The translations under genes were made by a program, and so were the position numbers. 64,000 nt of DNA from Jeotgalibacillus campisalis (lineage in GTDB: Bacteria > Bacillota > Bacilli > Bacillales > Jeotgalibacillaceae), in assembly GCF_000829515.1 (NCBI RefSeq), contig NZ_JXRR01000014.1, positions 186,001-250,000 on the forward strand, read 5' to 3'. The notes under the pieces were generated by a model. It saw nothing but the letters and a program-made list of their open reading frames with translations. It searched no databases and had not been told where the DNA came from. Within the stretch, counting starts at the first letter, position 1; each line of letters begins with the position of its first letter. Positions 16,679 to 24,942 of this stretch are shown one piece after another.

Positions 16679-18181
16679 ATGAATACTTCAGATGCAAATT
16701 TTAAACAAAATAAATATCGACCTTTCATTTTGGCATCTGTTATGCTCGCTATGTTTGTTGGTGCCATTGAAGCGACAATAGTATCAACAGCTATGCCTGC
16801 CATTGCAGCAGATCTTGGTGGATTTGAACTTTACAGCTGGGTATTTTCATCGTATTTACTGATGAGTACGGTTACGGTTTTGATATACGGAAAGCTGTCA
16901 GATCTGTTCGGACGAAAACCGGTTATAACATTTGGCATGACTTTATTTTTAATTGGATCAATCTTGTGCGGGTTCGCTGAATCAATGGAGTGGCTTATAG
17001 CTTTCAGGTTTATTCAGGGAATTGGAGCCGGAGCAGTGCTTCCTATTGCGACGACTATCGTTGGAGATATTTATAACAAAGAAGAGCGCGCAAAAATTCA
17101 AGGATATTTATCAAGTGTCTGGGGTATTTCTGCCATTATGGGTCCTGCACTAGGCGGGCTCTTAGTAGATACCATTGGCTGGCAGTATGTTTTTTGGGTA
17201 AATATTCCATTAGGGATTCTTTCTCTCATCGGTTTGTGGATCTTTTTAGATGAGAAAATTGAAAAGAAAAAACATCATATTGATAGCAAGGGAGCTATTC
17301 TTTTGACAGCTTCCCTGACTGTTCTCCTTTATTTACTAGTTGAAGGAGGCGTAACAGTTGGATGGACTTCATTGACGGCTGCTGGGTTGCTTATAGCGGC
17401 AAGTGTTTTATTTATTCAATTTATAAAGCATGAAATGAAGACGGAAGAACCAATGATGCCATTTTCAATATGGAAAAACCGGTCTATATTAATCGCAAAC
17501 ATTGTTTCTCTTGCAGCTGGTATATTGATCATAGGAATTTCAAGTTATCTTCCTGCATTCGTTACCGGTGTGATGGAGCAAAGTGCAAGAGTGGCGGGAT
17601 TTACACTCACAGCAATGTCGATTGGCTGGCCGATAGCAGCTGTCATTGCAGGCAAGCTCCTTATACGCATTGGCTACTACCGGACATCGCTTATTGGCGG
17701 ATGCTCGCTTGTTGTCGGTGCAGTACTATTTGTGCTGATGGAGCCTTCCTACGGTCCGTGGTGGGCTGCTATGTCATCGTTCTTTGTCGGCGTTGGTATG
17801 GGGCTGACGACTACTTCTTTTATCGTAACGATTCAAAGTGCAGTGTCATGGAATTTAAGGGGAGCGGCTACTGCGGCAAATATTTTCATGCGAAACTTGG
17901 GAAGCACAGTAGGAGTGGCTTTACTTGGCGGCATTTTAAATGCCAGCCTGTTAAACTCATTTCGTTCAAGCACAAATGAAAATGTAAATGAACTTGATGT
18001 GAACGCAGTTAATGAATTGCTGACAAAAGAGGGCCGAAGCTCACTGGACGGGGATATTCTGAATGCTCTTCAACAGGCAATGTCTACGGGGTTAAAGTCT
18101 GTATATGCAATCGTACTCGTGATTGCCGTGATCAGCTTAATTCTGATTTTATTTCTACCAAAGAAGGATATTCCTTCATGA
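16679..18181 (+). CDS. DHA2-family multidrug efflux transporter (14-helix MFS)
   Basis: A 500-residue protein with about 14 hydrophobic segments, typical of the EmrB/QacA (DHA2) drug:proton antiporters. The N-terminal helix has AMFVGAIEATIVSTAMPAIA, followed by motif A GKLSDLFGRKP, motif B RFIQGIGAGAVLP, and antiporter motif C WGISAIMGPALGG. It exports hydrophobic compounds from the membrane; the range of substrates is not visible. It follows darB by 22 bases and precedes ccpC by 17, so these may be co-transcribed. The ribosome site GAAGGG is rather far (12 bases) from the ATG. Confidence 0.88.
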   Translation: MNTSDANFKQNKYRPFILASVMLAMFVGAIEATIVSTAMPAIAADLGGFELYSWVFSSYLLMSTVTVLIYGKLSDLFGRKPVITFGMTLFLIGSILCGFAESMEWLIAFRFIQGIGAGAVLPIATTIVGDIYNKEERAKIQGYLSSVWGISAIMGPALGGLLVDTIGWQYVFWVNIPLGILSLIGLWIFLDEKIEKKKHHIDSKGAILLTASLTVLLYLLVEGGVTVGWTSLTAAGLLIAASVLFIQFIKHEMKTEEPMMPFSIWKNRSILIANIVSLAAGILIIGISSYLPAFVTGVMEQSARVAGFTLTAMSIGWPIAAVIAGKLLIRIGYYRTSLIGGCSLVVGAVLFVLMEPSYGPWWAAMSSFFVGVGMGLTTTSFIVTIQSAVSWNLRGAATAANIFMRNLGSTVGVALLGGILNASLLNSFRSSTNENVNELDVNAVNELLTKEGRSSLDGDILNALQQAMSTGLKSVYAIVLVIAVISLILILFLPKKDIPS

Positions 18182-18198
18182 AGAGAGGTTCTTAAAAA

Positions 18199-19080
18199 AT
18201 GAATCGTTCCGATTACCGCTTGCTTGTCGTGCTTTCTCAGGAAATGAATATGAGAAAAGCTGCGGAGCGTCTTTTTATCTCCCAGCCTGCCCTATCTCAG
18301 CGACTACAAACGATTGAGAAAGAATGGCGGCAGCTTCTTTTTTTACGATCCCAAAAAGGAGTTACTTTAACTCCTGCAGGAGAAGTTGTGATTCAGTTAG
18401 CAAAGGATATCCTTCTAAAAGAAGAAAGTGTAAGCGAGCAATTGCAATTAATGGATTCAAAGGTGTATGGGACGCTAAAAATAGCCTGTGCCTCAATCGT
18501 GGGTCAAAACTGGCTGCCGAAAGTATTGAAGCGTTTTGTAGAGGCAAATCCCCACGCCCGTATTTCGTTAATAACTGGCTGGAGCAGTGAAATATTACAG
18601 GCTGTGTATGCAGGAGAAGTACATATAGGCATTATACGCGGGACTCCAGATTGGAAAGGTCCTAAGATGCATCTGTTTCAGGATCAGCTTTACCTTGTGG
18701 ATAAGGAAATAAAATCGATTGAAGATTTACTAAAAACAGAAAGACCCTTTATTCAGTTTAAAAGTGATTCAAATTATTACCAGGAGATTCAGGACTGGTG
18801 GAATCAGCATTTTAAAACTGCGCCGAGGCAAAACATTTTGGTTGATCAAATTGAGACTTGCAAGCAAATGGCCCTTAACGGAATTGGCTATGCAATACTG
18901 CCTTCCATTACGCTAACCGGCTCAGAAAAAAATATTTATAAGATCCCTCTTCAATCAGAAGAAGCTGCTCTGAAAAGAGATACCTGGCTGTTAGGCTACC
19001 AGTCATCTTTTGAGCTTCCGCAGGTAGAAGCTTTTTCGAAAGTCGTTAAGGATTACTTAAAGGAAATGAAGTTAAATTGA
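18199..19080 (+). CDS. ccpC: LysR-type regulator CcpC
   Basis: A 293-residue LysR-type regulator. The N-terminal winged helix contains MNMRKAAERLFISQPALSQRLQ and FLRSQKGVTLTPAG, and the effector domain includes ITGWSSEILQAVY, HIGIIRGTPDWKG and ILVDQIETCKQMALNGIGYAILPS. The protein is very close to B. subtilis CcpC (YkuM), which binds the citB and citZ promoters and responds to citrate to control aconitase and citrate synthase. It lies where ykuM lies in B. subtilis, just upstream of dapH. Start ATG follows GAGAGG. Its own target genes are not in the window. Confidence 0.93.
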   Translation: MNRSDYRLLVVLSQEMNMRKAAERLFISQPALSQRLQTIEKEWRQLLFLRSQKGVTLTPAGEVVIQLAKDILLKEESVSEQLQLMDSKVYGTLKIACASIVGQNWLPKVLKRFVEANPHARISLITGWSSEILQAVYAGEVHIGIIRGTPDWKGPKMHLFQDQLYLVDKEIKSIEDLLKTERPFIQFKSDSNYYQEIQDWWNQHFKTAPRQNILVDQIETCKQMALNGIGYAILPSITLTGSEKNIYKIPLQSEEAALKRDTWLLGYQSSFELPQVEAFSKVVKDYLKEMKLN

Positions 19081-19166
19081 TTACTAATGACTTGTTTTTA
19101 AATACTCTGTTCTGATAAAGTAGAAGAGCGCTATAGTTACTAATGTTCTTGAAGGGAGATAGGATA

Positions 19167-19880
19167 ATGAACCAGATGAATGCTAACGAAATTATTTCAT
19201 ACATACAAAATGCAAAAAAATCAACACCTGTAAAAGTATATTTAAAAGGACAAAACCTCGATCAAATTAACTTTGGGGAATCAGCTCAAACTTTTCTTTC
19301 AGCAGAGACTGGTGTCGTTTTTGGAGAATGGGCGGATCTTTCAGAAGCCATTCATTCAAATGAAGATAAAATCGCTGATTATGTTGTTGAAAATGACCGC
19401 AGAAACTCAGCTATCCCGTTATTGGATCTTAAACATGTGAAGGCAAGAATTGAACCCGGTGCAATTATTCGTGATCAGGTTGAGATCGGGGATAATGCAG
19501 TTATTATGATGGGTGCCTCTATAAATATCGGTTCAGTTGTGGGTGCGGGAACGATGATTGATATGAATGTTGTTTTAGGCGGCAGAGCTACAGTAGGTAA
19601 AAATTGCCATATAGGTGCCGGTTCTGTTCTTGCAGGAGTCATTGAGCCGCCATCAGCTAAGCCGGTGATCGTAGAGGATGATGTTGTTATCGGAGCAAAT
19701 GCTGTTGTGTTAGAAGGTGTAACGGTTGGGAAAGGTGCTGTAGTGGCAGCAGGCGCTATCGTTATAGAAGATGTTCCTCCATACACGGTAGTTGCGGGAA
19801 CGCCGGCTAAAGTTCTTAAAAAGATAGATGAAAAGACAAAATCAAAAACAGAAATTAAGCAGGAACTTCGCCAGCTATAA
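19167..19880 (+). CDS. dapH: Tetrahydrodipicolinate N-acetyltransferase
   Basis: The 237-residue enzyme acetylates 2,3,4,5-tetrahydropyridine-2,6-dicarboxylate, the first step of the acetylase branch to meso-diaminopimelate and lysine. The C-terminal half is a left-handed beta helix with hexapeptide repeats ([51 protein letters not shown]). It is nearly identical in layout to B. subtilis DapH/YkuQ (236 residues). ATG at 19167 follows GGGAGATAGG; an earlier in-frame ATG would include that ribosome site and is rejected. dapL follows, separated by a terminator-like hairpin. Confidence 0.96.
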   Translation: MNQMNANEIISYIQNAKKSTPVKVYLKGQNLDQINFGESAQTFLSAETGVVFGEWADLSEAIHSNEDKIADYVVENDRRNSAIPLLDLKHVKARIEPGAIIRDQVEIGDNAVIMMGASINIGSVVGAGTMIDMNVVLGGRATVGKNCHIGAGSVLAGVIEPPSAKPVIVEDDVVIGANAVVLEGVTVGKGAVVAAGAIVIEDVPPYTVVAGTPAKVLKKIDEKTKSKTEIKQELRQL

Positions 19881-19922
19881 AGTACATTAAGCAAAGCGGG
19901 AAATGTTTTGAATACAGTCTGA

Positions 19923-19951
19923 GACGCAGATATTATTCTGCGTCTTTTTTT
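19923..19951 (+). terminator. Terminator-like hairpin between dapH and dapL
   Basis: GACGCAGA pairs with TCTGCGTC around TATTAT, followed at once by seven T. The dapL ribosome site AAGGAG begins directly after the T run, 15 bases before the start codon, so the element can reduce or tune dapL transcription. Confidence 0.8.
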
Positions 19952-19966
19952 AAGGAGTGCAGGAAA

Positions 19967-21085
19967 ATGAATCCTTTTATTTCTATTAGAAGAGAGTTGC
20001 ATAAAATACCCGAGACTGGCTATAGCGAATTTAAAACTCAAGAATTTTTATTGCAGTATATAAATAGTCTCCCGCAAGACCGCTTAACAGTGGAAAAATG
20101 GGAAACTGGACTATTCGTTTTTGTTGAAGGCATTTCTCCCGTGAAGACAATTGGTTACCGTGCGGACATAGACGGACTCCCTATTGAGGAAATGACAAAC
20201 CTTGACTTTAAATCTGAGCACCTTGGATATATGCATGCCTGCGGACATGATTTTCATATGTCAATCGCCCTTGGTGTACTGACACAGTCTGTTATGAATC
20301 CTGTACAAGATAATCTTCTTTTCCTTTTTCAGCCTGCAGAAGAAGGTCCCGGAGGAGCTGAAAGAATGCTTCAGTCCGAGCAGATGAAAAAGTGGATGCC
20401 GGATCAAATGATAGGGCTGCACATCGCTCCTGAATATAAAGCAGGGGAAATTGCTGCAAAACCTGGTTTGCTTTTTGCAAATACATCTGAACTTCACATA
20501 GAACTGACTGGACTTGGAGGCCATGCGGCCTATCCACATAAAACCAAAGATATGATTGTAGCGGGAGCCCACCTTATTACACAGTTGCAATCCATAGTCT
20601 CAAGAAGTCTTGATCCTCTCGATAGCGGCGTCGTGACAATCGGGAAGCTTGAGTCCGGAACAGTCGGCAATATTATCGCCGACAAAGCGTTATTAAGCGG
20701 TACAATGCGGACTCTTGATCCTGACACAATGATTATTCTAAAATCCAGAGTAGAAGCTATTGCCAATGGGATCGGGGCATCATTCGACTGTGAAGTTAAA
20801 GCAGAATTCAATCAGCCATATTACCAGGTTTATAATGATGAGACACTTGTATCGGAATTTATGAACTTTGCAAGTGAATCAGGCAGTGTAAAGGTGATTG
20901 AGTGTGAGAAGGCAATGACCGGAGAAGATTTCGGATACTTTTTAAAGGAGATCCCGGGCTTTATGTTCTGGCTGGGAGTAGATTCACCTCATGGCCTTCA
21001 CCATGCTAAATTAAATCCGAATGAAGAAGCAATTCCAATTGCGATTGATTTGATGTGGAAGTATTTGAGCAGAAACCAGGAATAA
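19967..21085 (+). CDS. dapL: N-acetyldiaminopimelate deacetylase (M20 family)
   Basis: A 372-residue M20 metallopeptidase-fold amidohydrolase. Metal-binding and catalytic motifs are visible: [40 protein letters not shown], and [12 protein letters not shown] at the end. It removes acetate from N-acetyl-L,L-diaminopimelate, the last step of the branch begun by DapH and continued by PatA. Length and sequence fit B. subtilis YkuR (called DapL there). It overlaps no neighbour; a terminator of the GGGAC...GTCTC family follows about 90 bases later. All three acetyl-branch enzymes are thus present in this window. Confidence 0.93.
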   Translation: MNPFISIRRELHKIPETGYSEFKTQEFLLQYINSLPQDRLTVEKWETGLFVFVEGISPVKTIGYRADIDGLPIEEMTNLDFKSEHLGYMHACGHDFHMSIALGVLTQSVMNPVQDNLLFLFQPAEEGPGGAERMLQSEQMKKWMPDQMIGLHIAPEYKAGEIAAKPGLLFANTSELHIELTGLGGHAAYPHKTKDMIVAGAHLITQLQSIVSRSLDPLDSGVVTIGKLESGTVGNIIADKALLSGTMRTLDPDTMIILKSRVEAIANGIGASFDCEVKAEFNQPYYQVYNDETLVSEFMNFASESGSVKVIECEKAMTGEDFGYFLKEIPGFMFWLGVDSPHGLHHAKLNPNEEAIPIAIDLMWKYLSRNQE

Positions 21086-21171
21086 AAGGCTTCTGCTTAA
21101 GCAGCATAGCTGTATCGATCGATTGTTAAGTTGTAATATAACATGGAATAAGATAAGAGCTTGAATTTAGA

Positions 21172-21210
21172 GAGGGCGGGACATATTTTTAGTCTCAGCC
21201 CCTTTTTTTT
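21172..21210 (+). terminator. Terminator after dapL
   Basis: GGGCGGGAC pairs imperfectly with GTCTCAGCCC, then an eight-base T run. It belongs to the recurring GGGAC...GTCTC family. Confidence 0.82.
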
Positions 21211-21245
21211 ACTTTCAGTTAAGATATTTCATCTATTATTAAATA

Positions 21246-21294
21246 TAAAAAAGGCTGTCAGGAGCATTAGGATGCGTACTCTCTGATCAGCCTC
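21246..21294 (-). terminator. Terminator after mscS (minus strand)
   Basis: On the minus strand AGGCTGATCAG pairs with CTGACAGCCT, leaving a T run (the AAAAAA at 21247-21252 of the plus strand). Confidence 0.7.
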
Positions 21295-21309
21295 GAAGAC
21301 TTATTTTTT

Positions 21310-22179
21310 TTAGTTCAACGATTCTTTTTTCTCTATATAAACCTGATGAGGAAACGGAATTTCGATTCCGTGCTGATCAAAAGCCTCTTTAATTGATTTT
21401 CTCAGACTCCGTTCAACACCCCATTGTTCCATATTCGCTGTCTTGGCAATAATTCTGAGTACCACATCTGAATCCCCTAGATTTTGAACACCAAGTACAT
21501 TTGGCCCCTCTGTAATGGCTGGATTTGTTTGGGCAAGATCATCACAAACTGATTGAAGAACATCAATTGCTTTATCCACGTCATCATTATAAGAGATCCC
21601 GATATCCACCAAAGCCTGCATATTTCCTCTTGAGTGGTTGCTCATGCCGGTAATTTCCCGATTTGGAACATAATGAAGAGTACCGTCGAAACCTCGGATT
21701 TTTGTTTGACGAAGACCTACCTCTTCACAAATTCCTGAAAATTCGCCTGTTGTGATGTAATCGCCGACATCAATTTGTTTTTCAAGCAAAATGAAAAATC
21801 CTGTTACCACATCACTCACTAATCCTTGTGCGCCAAAGCCAATCGCAAGACCTATAACTCCTGCACCGGCAATGAGAGCGGTCACGTCATAATTAAAAAC
21901 TTGCAAAATCGTTACAAATAAAATAAAGACTAGAACATATCCAAATAAATTCTTTGTTAATCCTTCAAGTGTTTTTGCTCGATTAGTCGAAACATTTTCT
22001 TTTTTTTCGTACCTCTCAAATGTGCGAGTCAGAACACGGTTACCAATGCTTCTGAATATTAAAAAAGCGATGATAATCCCAATCACTTTTATTGCTCCTA
22101 TTCCCAGAGCAATTAGCAGGGCACCCCATTCATACTCAGCCAGTCTTTCATTTAATACTGTTAATTGTAAGTAAGCCAT
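21310..22179 (-). CDS. ykuT: Small-conductance mechanosensitive channel (MscS family, YkuT-like)
   Basis: A 289-residue MscS-family channel. N-terminal membrane helices are followed by the pore-lining helix VTALIAGAGVIGLAIGFGAQGLVSDVVTGFFIL and the beta-domain start EKQIDVGDYITTGEFSG, both signature sequences of MscS. It releases solutes on hypo-osmotic shock. ATG at 22179 is chosen because GGAAAGGATG lies 9 bases upstream; the in-frame ATG at 22212 has none. B. subtilis YkuT lies at the same place next to ykuU. Divergent from the peroxiredoxin gene. Confidence 0.9.
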   Translation of the reverse strand: MAYLQLTVLNERLAEYEWGALLIALGIGAIKVIGIIIAFLIFRSIGNRVLTRTFERYEKKENVSTNRAKTLEGLTKNLFGYVLVFILFVTILQVFNYDVTALIAGAGVIGLAIGFGAQGLVSDVVTGFFILLEKQIDVGDYITTGEFSGICEEVGLRQTKIRGFDGTLHYVPNREITGMSNHSRGNMQALVDIGISYNDDVDKAIDVLQSVCDDLAQTNPAITEGPNVLGVQNLGDSDVVLRIIAKTANMEQWGVERSLRKSIKEAFDQHGIEIPFPHQVYIEKKESLN

Positions 22180-22320
22180 TTTAATCATCCTTTCCAGACG
22201 TAGAGCATTCATTTTAACACTTTTATATTTTTTTCTTCAAACAATACAGCATAATTTACTTAAGATTGCACAGTTTATTAATTAGAGGTCATACAAAACG
22301 CAGCATTCAAATCCTTATAA

Positions 22321-22349
22321 TTGACTCTGTATGTTGATTATATTATCAT
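22321..22349 (+). promoter_or_regulatory. Sigma-A promoter of ykuU
   Basis: TTGACT, a 17-base spacer, TATCAT; about 60 bases of leader follow. No clear PerR or Spx motif was recognised. Confidence 0.7.
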
Positions 22350-22417
22350 TTGGAATGTAGATTTTTGTTGGAAGAATTTTTCGCTCGACTATGAATCAAA
22401 TTTTGGAGGGATTATTG

Positions 22418-22960
22418 ATGGCAGAACGTATGGTAGGCAAGCAAGCTCCACGTTTCGACATGGAGGCTGTGCTGGCAAACAAAGAATTCGGTAAAGTAAG
22501 CCTGGAACAAAACATGAAAGAAGACAAATGGACAGTATTGTTTTTCTATCCAATGGACTTCACTTTCGTATGCCCGACAGAAATTACTGCAATGTCAGAT
22601 CGTTATGATGAATTTGAAGATCTTGATACAGAAGTAATTGCTGTTTCAACTGATACAATTCACACTCACTTAGCTTGGATCAATACAGAGCGTAAAGATA
22701 ATGGTCTTGGCGAGTTAAAATATCCTATCGCAGCAGATACGAATCACCAAATTTCCCGTGATTATGGCGTACTGATTGAAGAAGAAGGAGTTGCTCTTCG
22801 CGGACTATTTATTATATCTCCTGAAGGAGAACTTCAATATCAAACAGTATTCCATAACAATATTGGCCGTGATGTAGATGAGACGCTTCGTGTTCTTCAG
22901 GCATTGCAAACGGGTGGACTTTGCCCTGCAAACTGGAAACCGGGACAAAAAACACTCTAA
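22418..22960 (+). CDS. ykuU: 2-Cys peroxiredoxin (YkuU-like, AhpC/TSA)
   Basis: A typical 2-Cys peroxiredoxin of 180 residues, the same length as B. subtilis YkuU. The peroxidatic cysteine is C52 in FTFVCPTEI and the resolving cysteine is C169 in GGLCPANWKPG. It reduces hydrogen peroxide and organic peroxides, with electrons from a thioredoxin-like partner; in B. subtilis ykuV, for a thiol-disulfide protein, is the adjacent gene. Here ykuV lies 15 kb away. ATG at 22418 has GGAGGG upstream, and an in-frame ATG 27 bases earlier is rejected. It is monocistronic with its own promoter and terminator. Confidence 0.95.
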   Translation: MAERMVGKQAPRFDMEAVLANKEFGKVSLEQNMKEDKWTVLFFYPMDFTFVCPTEITAMSDRYDEFEDLDTEVIAVSTDTIHTHLAWINTERKDNGLGELKYPIAADTNHQISRDYGVLIEEEGVALRGLFIISPEGELQYQTVFHNNIGRDVDETLRVLQALQTGGLCPANWKPGQKTL

Positions 22961-22969
22961 ATAGCAAGG

Positions 22970-22999
22970 AAAAAGACCAGCTGATGCTGGTCTTTTTTT
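22970..22999 (+). terminator. Terminator after ykuU
   Basis: AAAAAGACCAGC pairs with GCTGGTCTTTTT around TGAT, followed by a T run. Confidence 0.92.
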
Positions 23000-23177
23000 G
23001 TGAGAACGTTGATAGGGAATTTTTAAAAAAGGAGGTTTACGAAAACACTTGCCTGCAAGTTCGATTTTAAAATATTGAATATTTTATGTTATAAAAAAAT
23101 TCAAAATAAAGGTGGTATTATATTTCGAAAACCGATATATTAAGTAGTATGCTTTAAATTGTGGAAGGAGGAAAGAC

Positions 23178-24938
23178 ATGGACGTCTTGCAAAAACTTAA
23201 AAGCTTTTATTGGCCTCATAAACGGTATTTTATTGTATCCATCGTTTTTCTGCTGATCATGACTGGAATTACTGTCGTTTATCCGATCATCCTGCAGTTA
23301 ACGATAGATGAAGTTATTCTCGAAGGCAGATATGGCATCGTACCTTACTTAGCGCTGGGTTTCATCGGTATAATGGTCATAAAAGGAATCGCTACCTACA
23401 TATCGCAGTACAATGGAGATTTATTTGGAATCATAACCGTCTATGATCTGAGAAATACATTGTATAAGAAGCTTCAGCGTCTGCCGTTTCAGTATTATGA
23501 TAATGCTAAAACGGGAGATCTTATGTCCAGACTGACTGCTGATGTTGAAATGTTCCGTTTTTTTCTATCGTTCGGTTTCGCAGAATTAATTCGTTTGGTT
23601 CTTTTACTTATCGTCACTACGGGAGTCATGCTGTATTACTCTGTTCCACTGACAATCGTGACTATGCTGACCATCCCTTTTCTGGCTGTTGTTGTATACA
23701 AATTTGATAAAAAAGTACACCCCGCATTTCGTAAGGTGCGAAAGTCTTTTGGTCAGCTCAACACTAACGTTCAGGAGAATATAAGTGGAATAAATACAGT
23801 AAAATCTCTTTCAAAAGAAGAACACCAGATAGGGAAATTCAATACATCAAATAAGGATTATAAAGATCAATACATTTATACAGCTGATATTTGGGCAAAG
23901 TATTTTCCTTTGATGGAGTTCCTCGGAAATGCAAGTGTCATTTTGCTATTAGGGTACGGTGGTTACTTAGTAGTAAACGGGAATGTAACTCCCGGGGAGT
24001 TAACAGCTTTTTATAGTTTAGTTGGATTTATCATTTGGCCAATAATGAATCTCGGCTTTACAATCAATCAGTTTTCTCAATCCAAAGCCTCAGGTGAGCG
24101 GCTGTTGGAAATTCTGGACGCAAATGAATCAATTACAGACAAAGAAAGCGCTGTAACGATGACGAGAAGTAAAGGAAAAGTTGAGTTTGAAAATGTGAGC
24201 CTCAGATATACTGAAAATGATGAAAAAGCGCTTGATGACGTTTCTTTTACTGTTGAAAGCGGGAAAATGATTGGTTTAATTGGCGCAACGGGGTCGGGTA
24301 AAACGAGTGTAACTCAGCTTATGACAAGGTTTTACGAACCTACTGAAGGAAGTGTGAAAATTGATAATATTGATGTACGCGATTACACCTTATCTTCGCT
24401 GCGACAAAATGTAGGCTTTGTTTTACAGGAATCTTTCCTGTTTTCTTCTACTATAAGAACGAATATTTCTTACGGCAGACCTGAAGCTTCGTTAGAAGAA
24501 ATCATTAATGCCGCAAAGCGTGCACAAGCTCATGAATTTATCATGGAGCTTCCTGATGGGTATGACACAATGCTTGGTGAAAGAGGGCTTGGTTTATCTG
24601 GAGGTCAAAAGCAGAGAATTGCAATAGCCAGAGCGATTTGCCTGGATCCTAGTATATTAATTCTCGATGATGCCACCAGTGCAGTCGATATGCAAACGGA
24701 ATTTAATATTCAAAAAGCCTTAACAGAAGTCATGAAAGGCAGAACCACTATTATTATTGCTCACAGAATTTCATCATTAAAACATGCAGATGAAATTTTA
24801 GTTTTTGAGAATGGTACAATTACAAATCGGGGAACCCATGATTCTTTAGTAATTGAAGAAGGTCAATATCAACGCATTTACAATATTCAATATAAAGATC
24901 AAAAAAAAATAGTGCATGCTCAGTCTAAAGCGAGGTGA
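23178..24938 (+). CDS. yknU: ABC exporter half-transporter (YknU-like)
   Basis: A 586-residue half-transporter: six membrane helices (residues 1-300) and a C-terminal ATPase domain. Walker A is GATGSGKTS, the signature is LSGGQKQR and the Walker B end is ILILDDATSAVD. The catalytic glutamate after Walker B is replaced by aspartate, the mark of the degenerate half in heterodimeric exporters. It overlaps the start region of yknV and should form a heterodimer with it in the membrane. B. subtilis YknU (585 residues) occupies the same position. The substrate is unknown; multidrug or lipid export is typical of the family. Confidence 0.92.
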   Translation: MDVLQKLKSFYWPHKRYFIVSIVFLLIMTGITVVYPIILQLTIDEVILEGRYGIVPYLALGFIGIMVIKGIATYISQYNGDLFGIITVYDLRNTLYKKLQRLPFQYYDNAKTGDLMSRLTADVEMFRFFLSFGFAELIRLVLLLIVTTGVMLYYSVPLTIVTMLTIPFLAVVVYKFDKKVHPAFRKVRKSFGQLNTNVQENISGINTVKSLSKEEHQIGKFNTSNKDYKDQYIYTADIWAKYFPLMEFLGNASVILLLGYGGYLVVNGNVTPGELTAFYSLVGFIIWPIMNLGFTINQFSQSKASGERLLEILDANESITDKESAVTMTRSKGKVEFENVSLRYTENDEKALDDVSFTVESGKMIGLIGATGSGKTSVTQLMTRFYEPTEGSVKIDNIDVRDYTLSSLRQNVGFVLQESFLFSSTIRTNISYGRPEASLEEIINAAKRAQAHEFIMELPDGYDTMLGERGLGLSGGQKQRIAIARAICLDPSILILDDATSAVDMQTEFNIQKALTEVMKGRTTIIIAHRISSLKHADEILVFENGTITNRGTHDSLVIEEGQYQRIYNIQYKDQKKIVHAQSKAR

Positions 24939-24942
24939 TTCC

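Noticed and set aside
17470-17979. 169-codon plus-strand frame within the DHA2 transporter gene
   Set aside because: It is an out-of-frame shadow rich in Cys, Ser and His; the transporter frame has all family motifs and continues unbroken.
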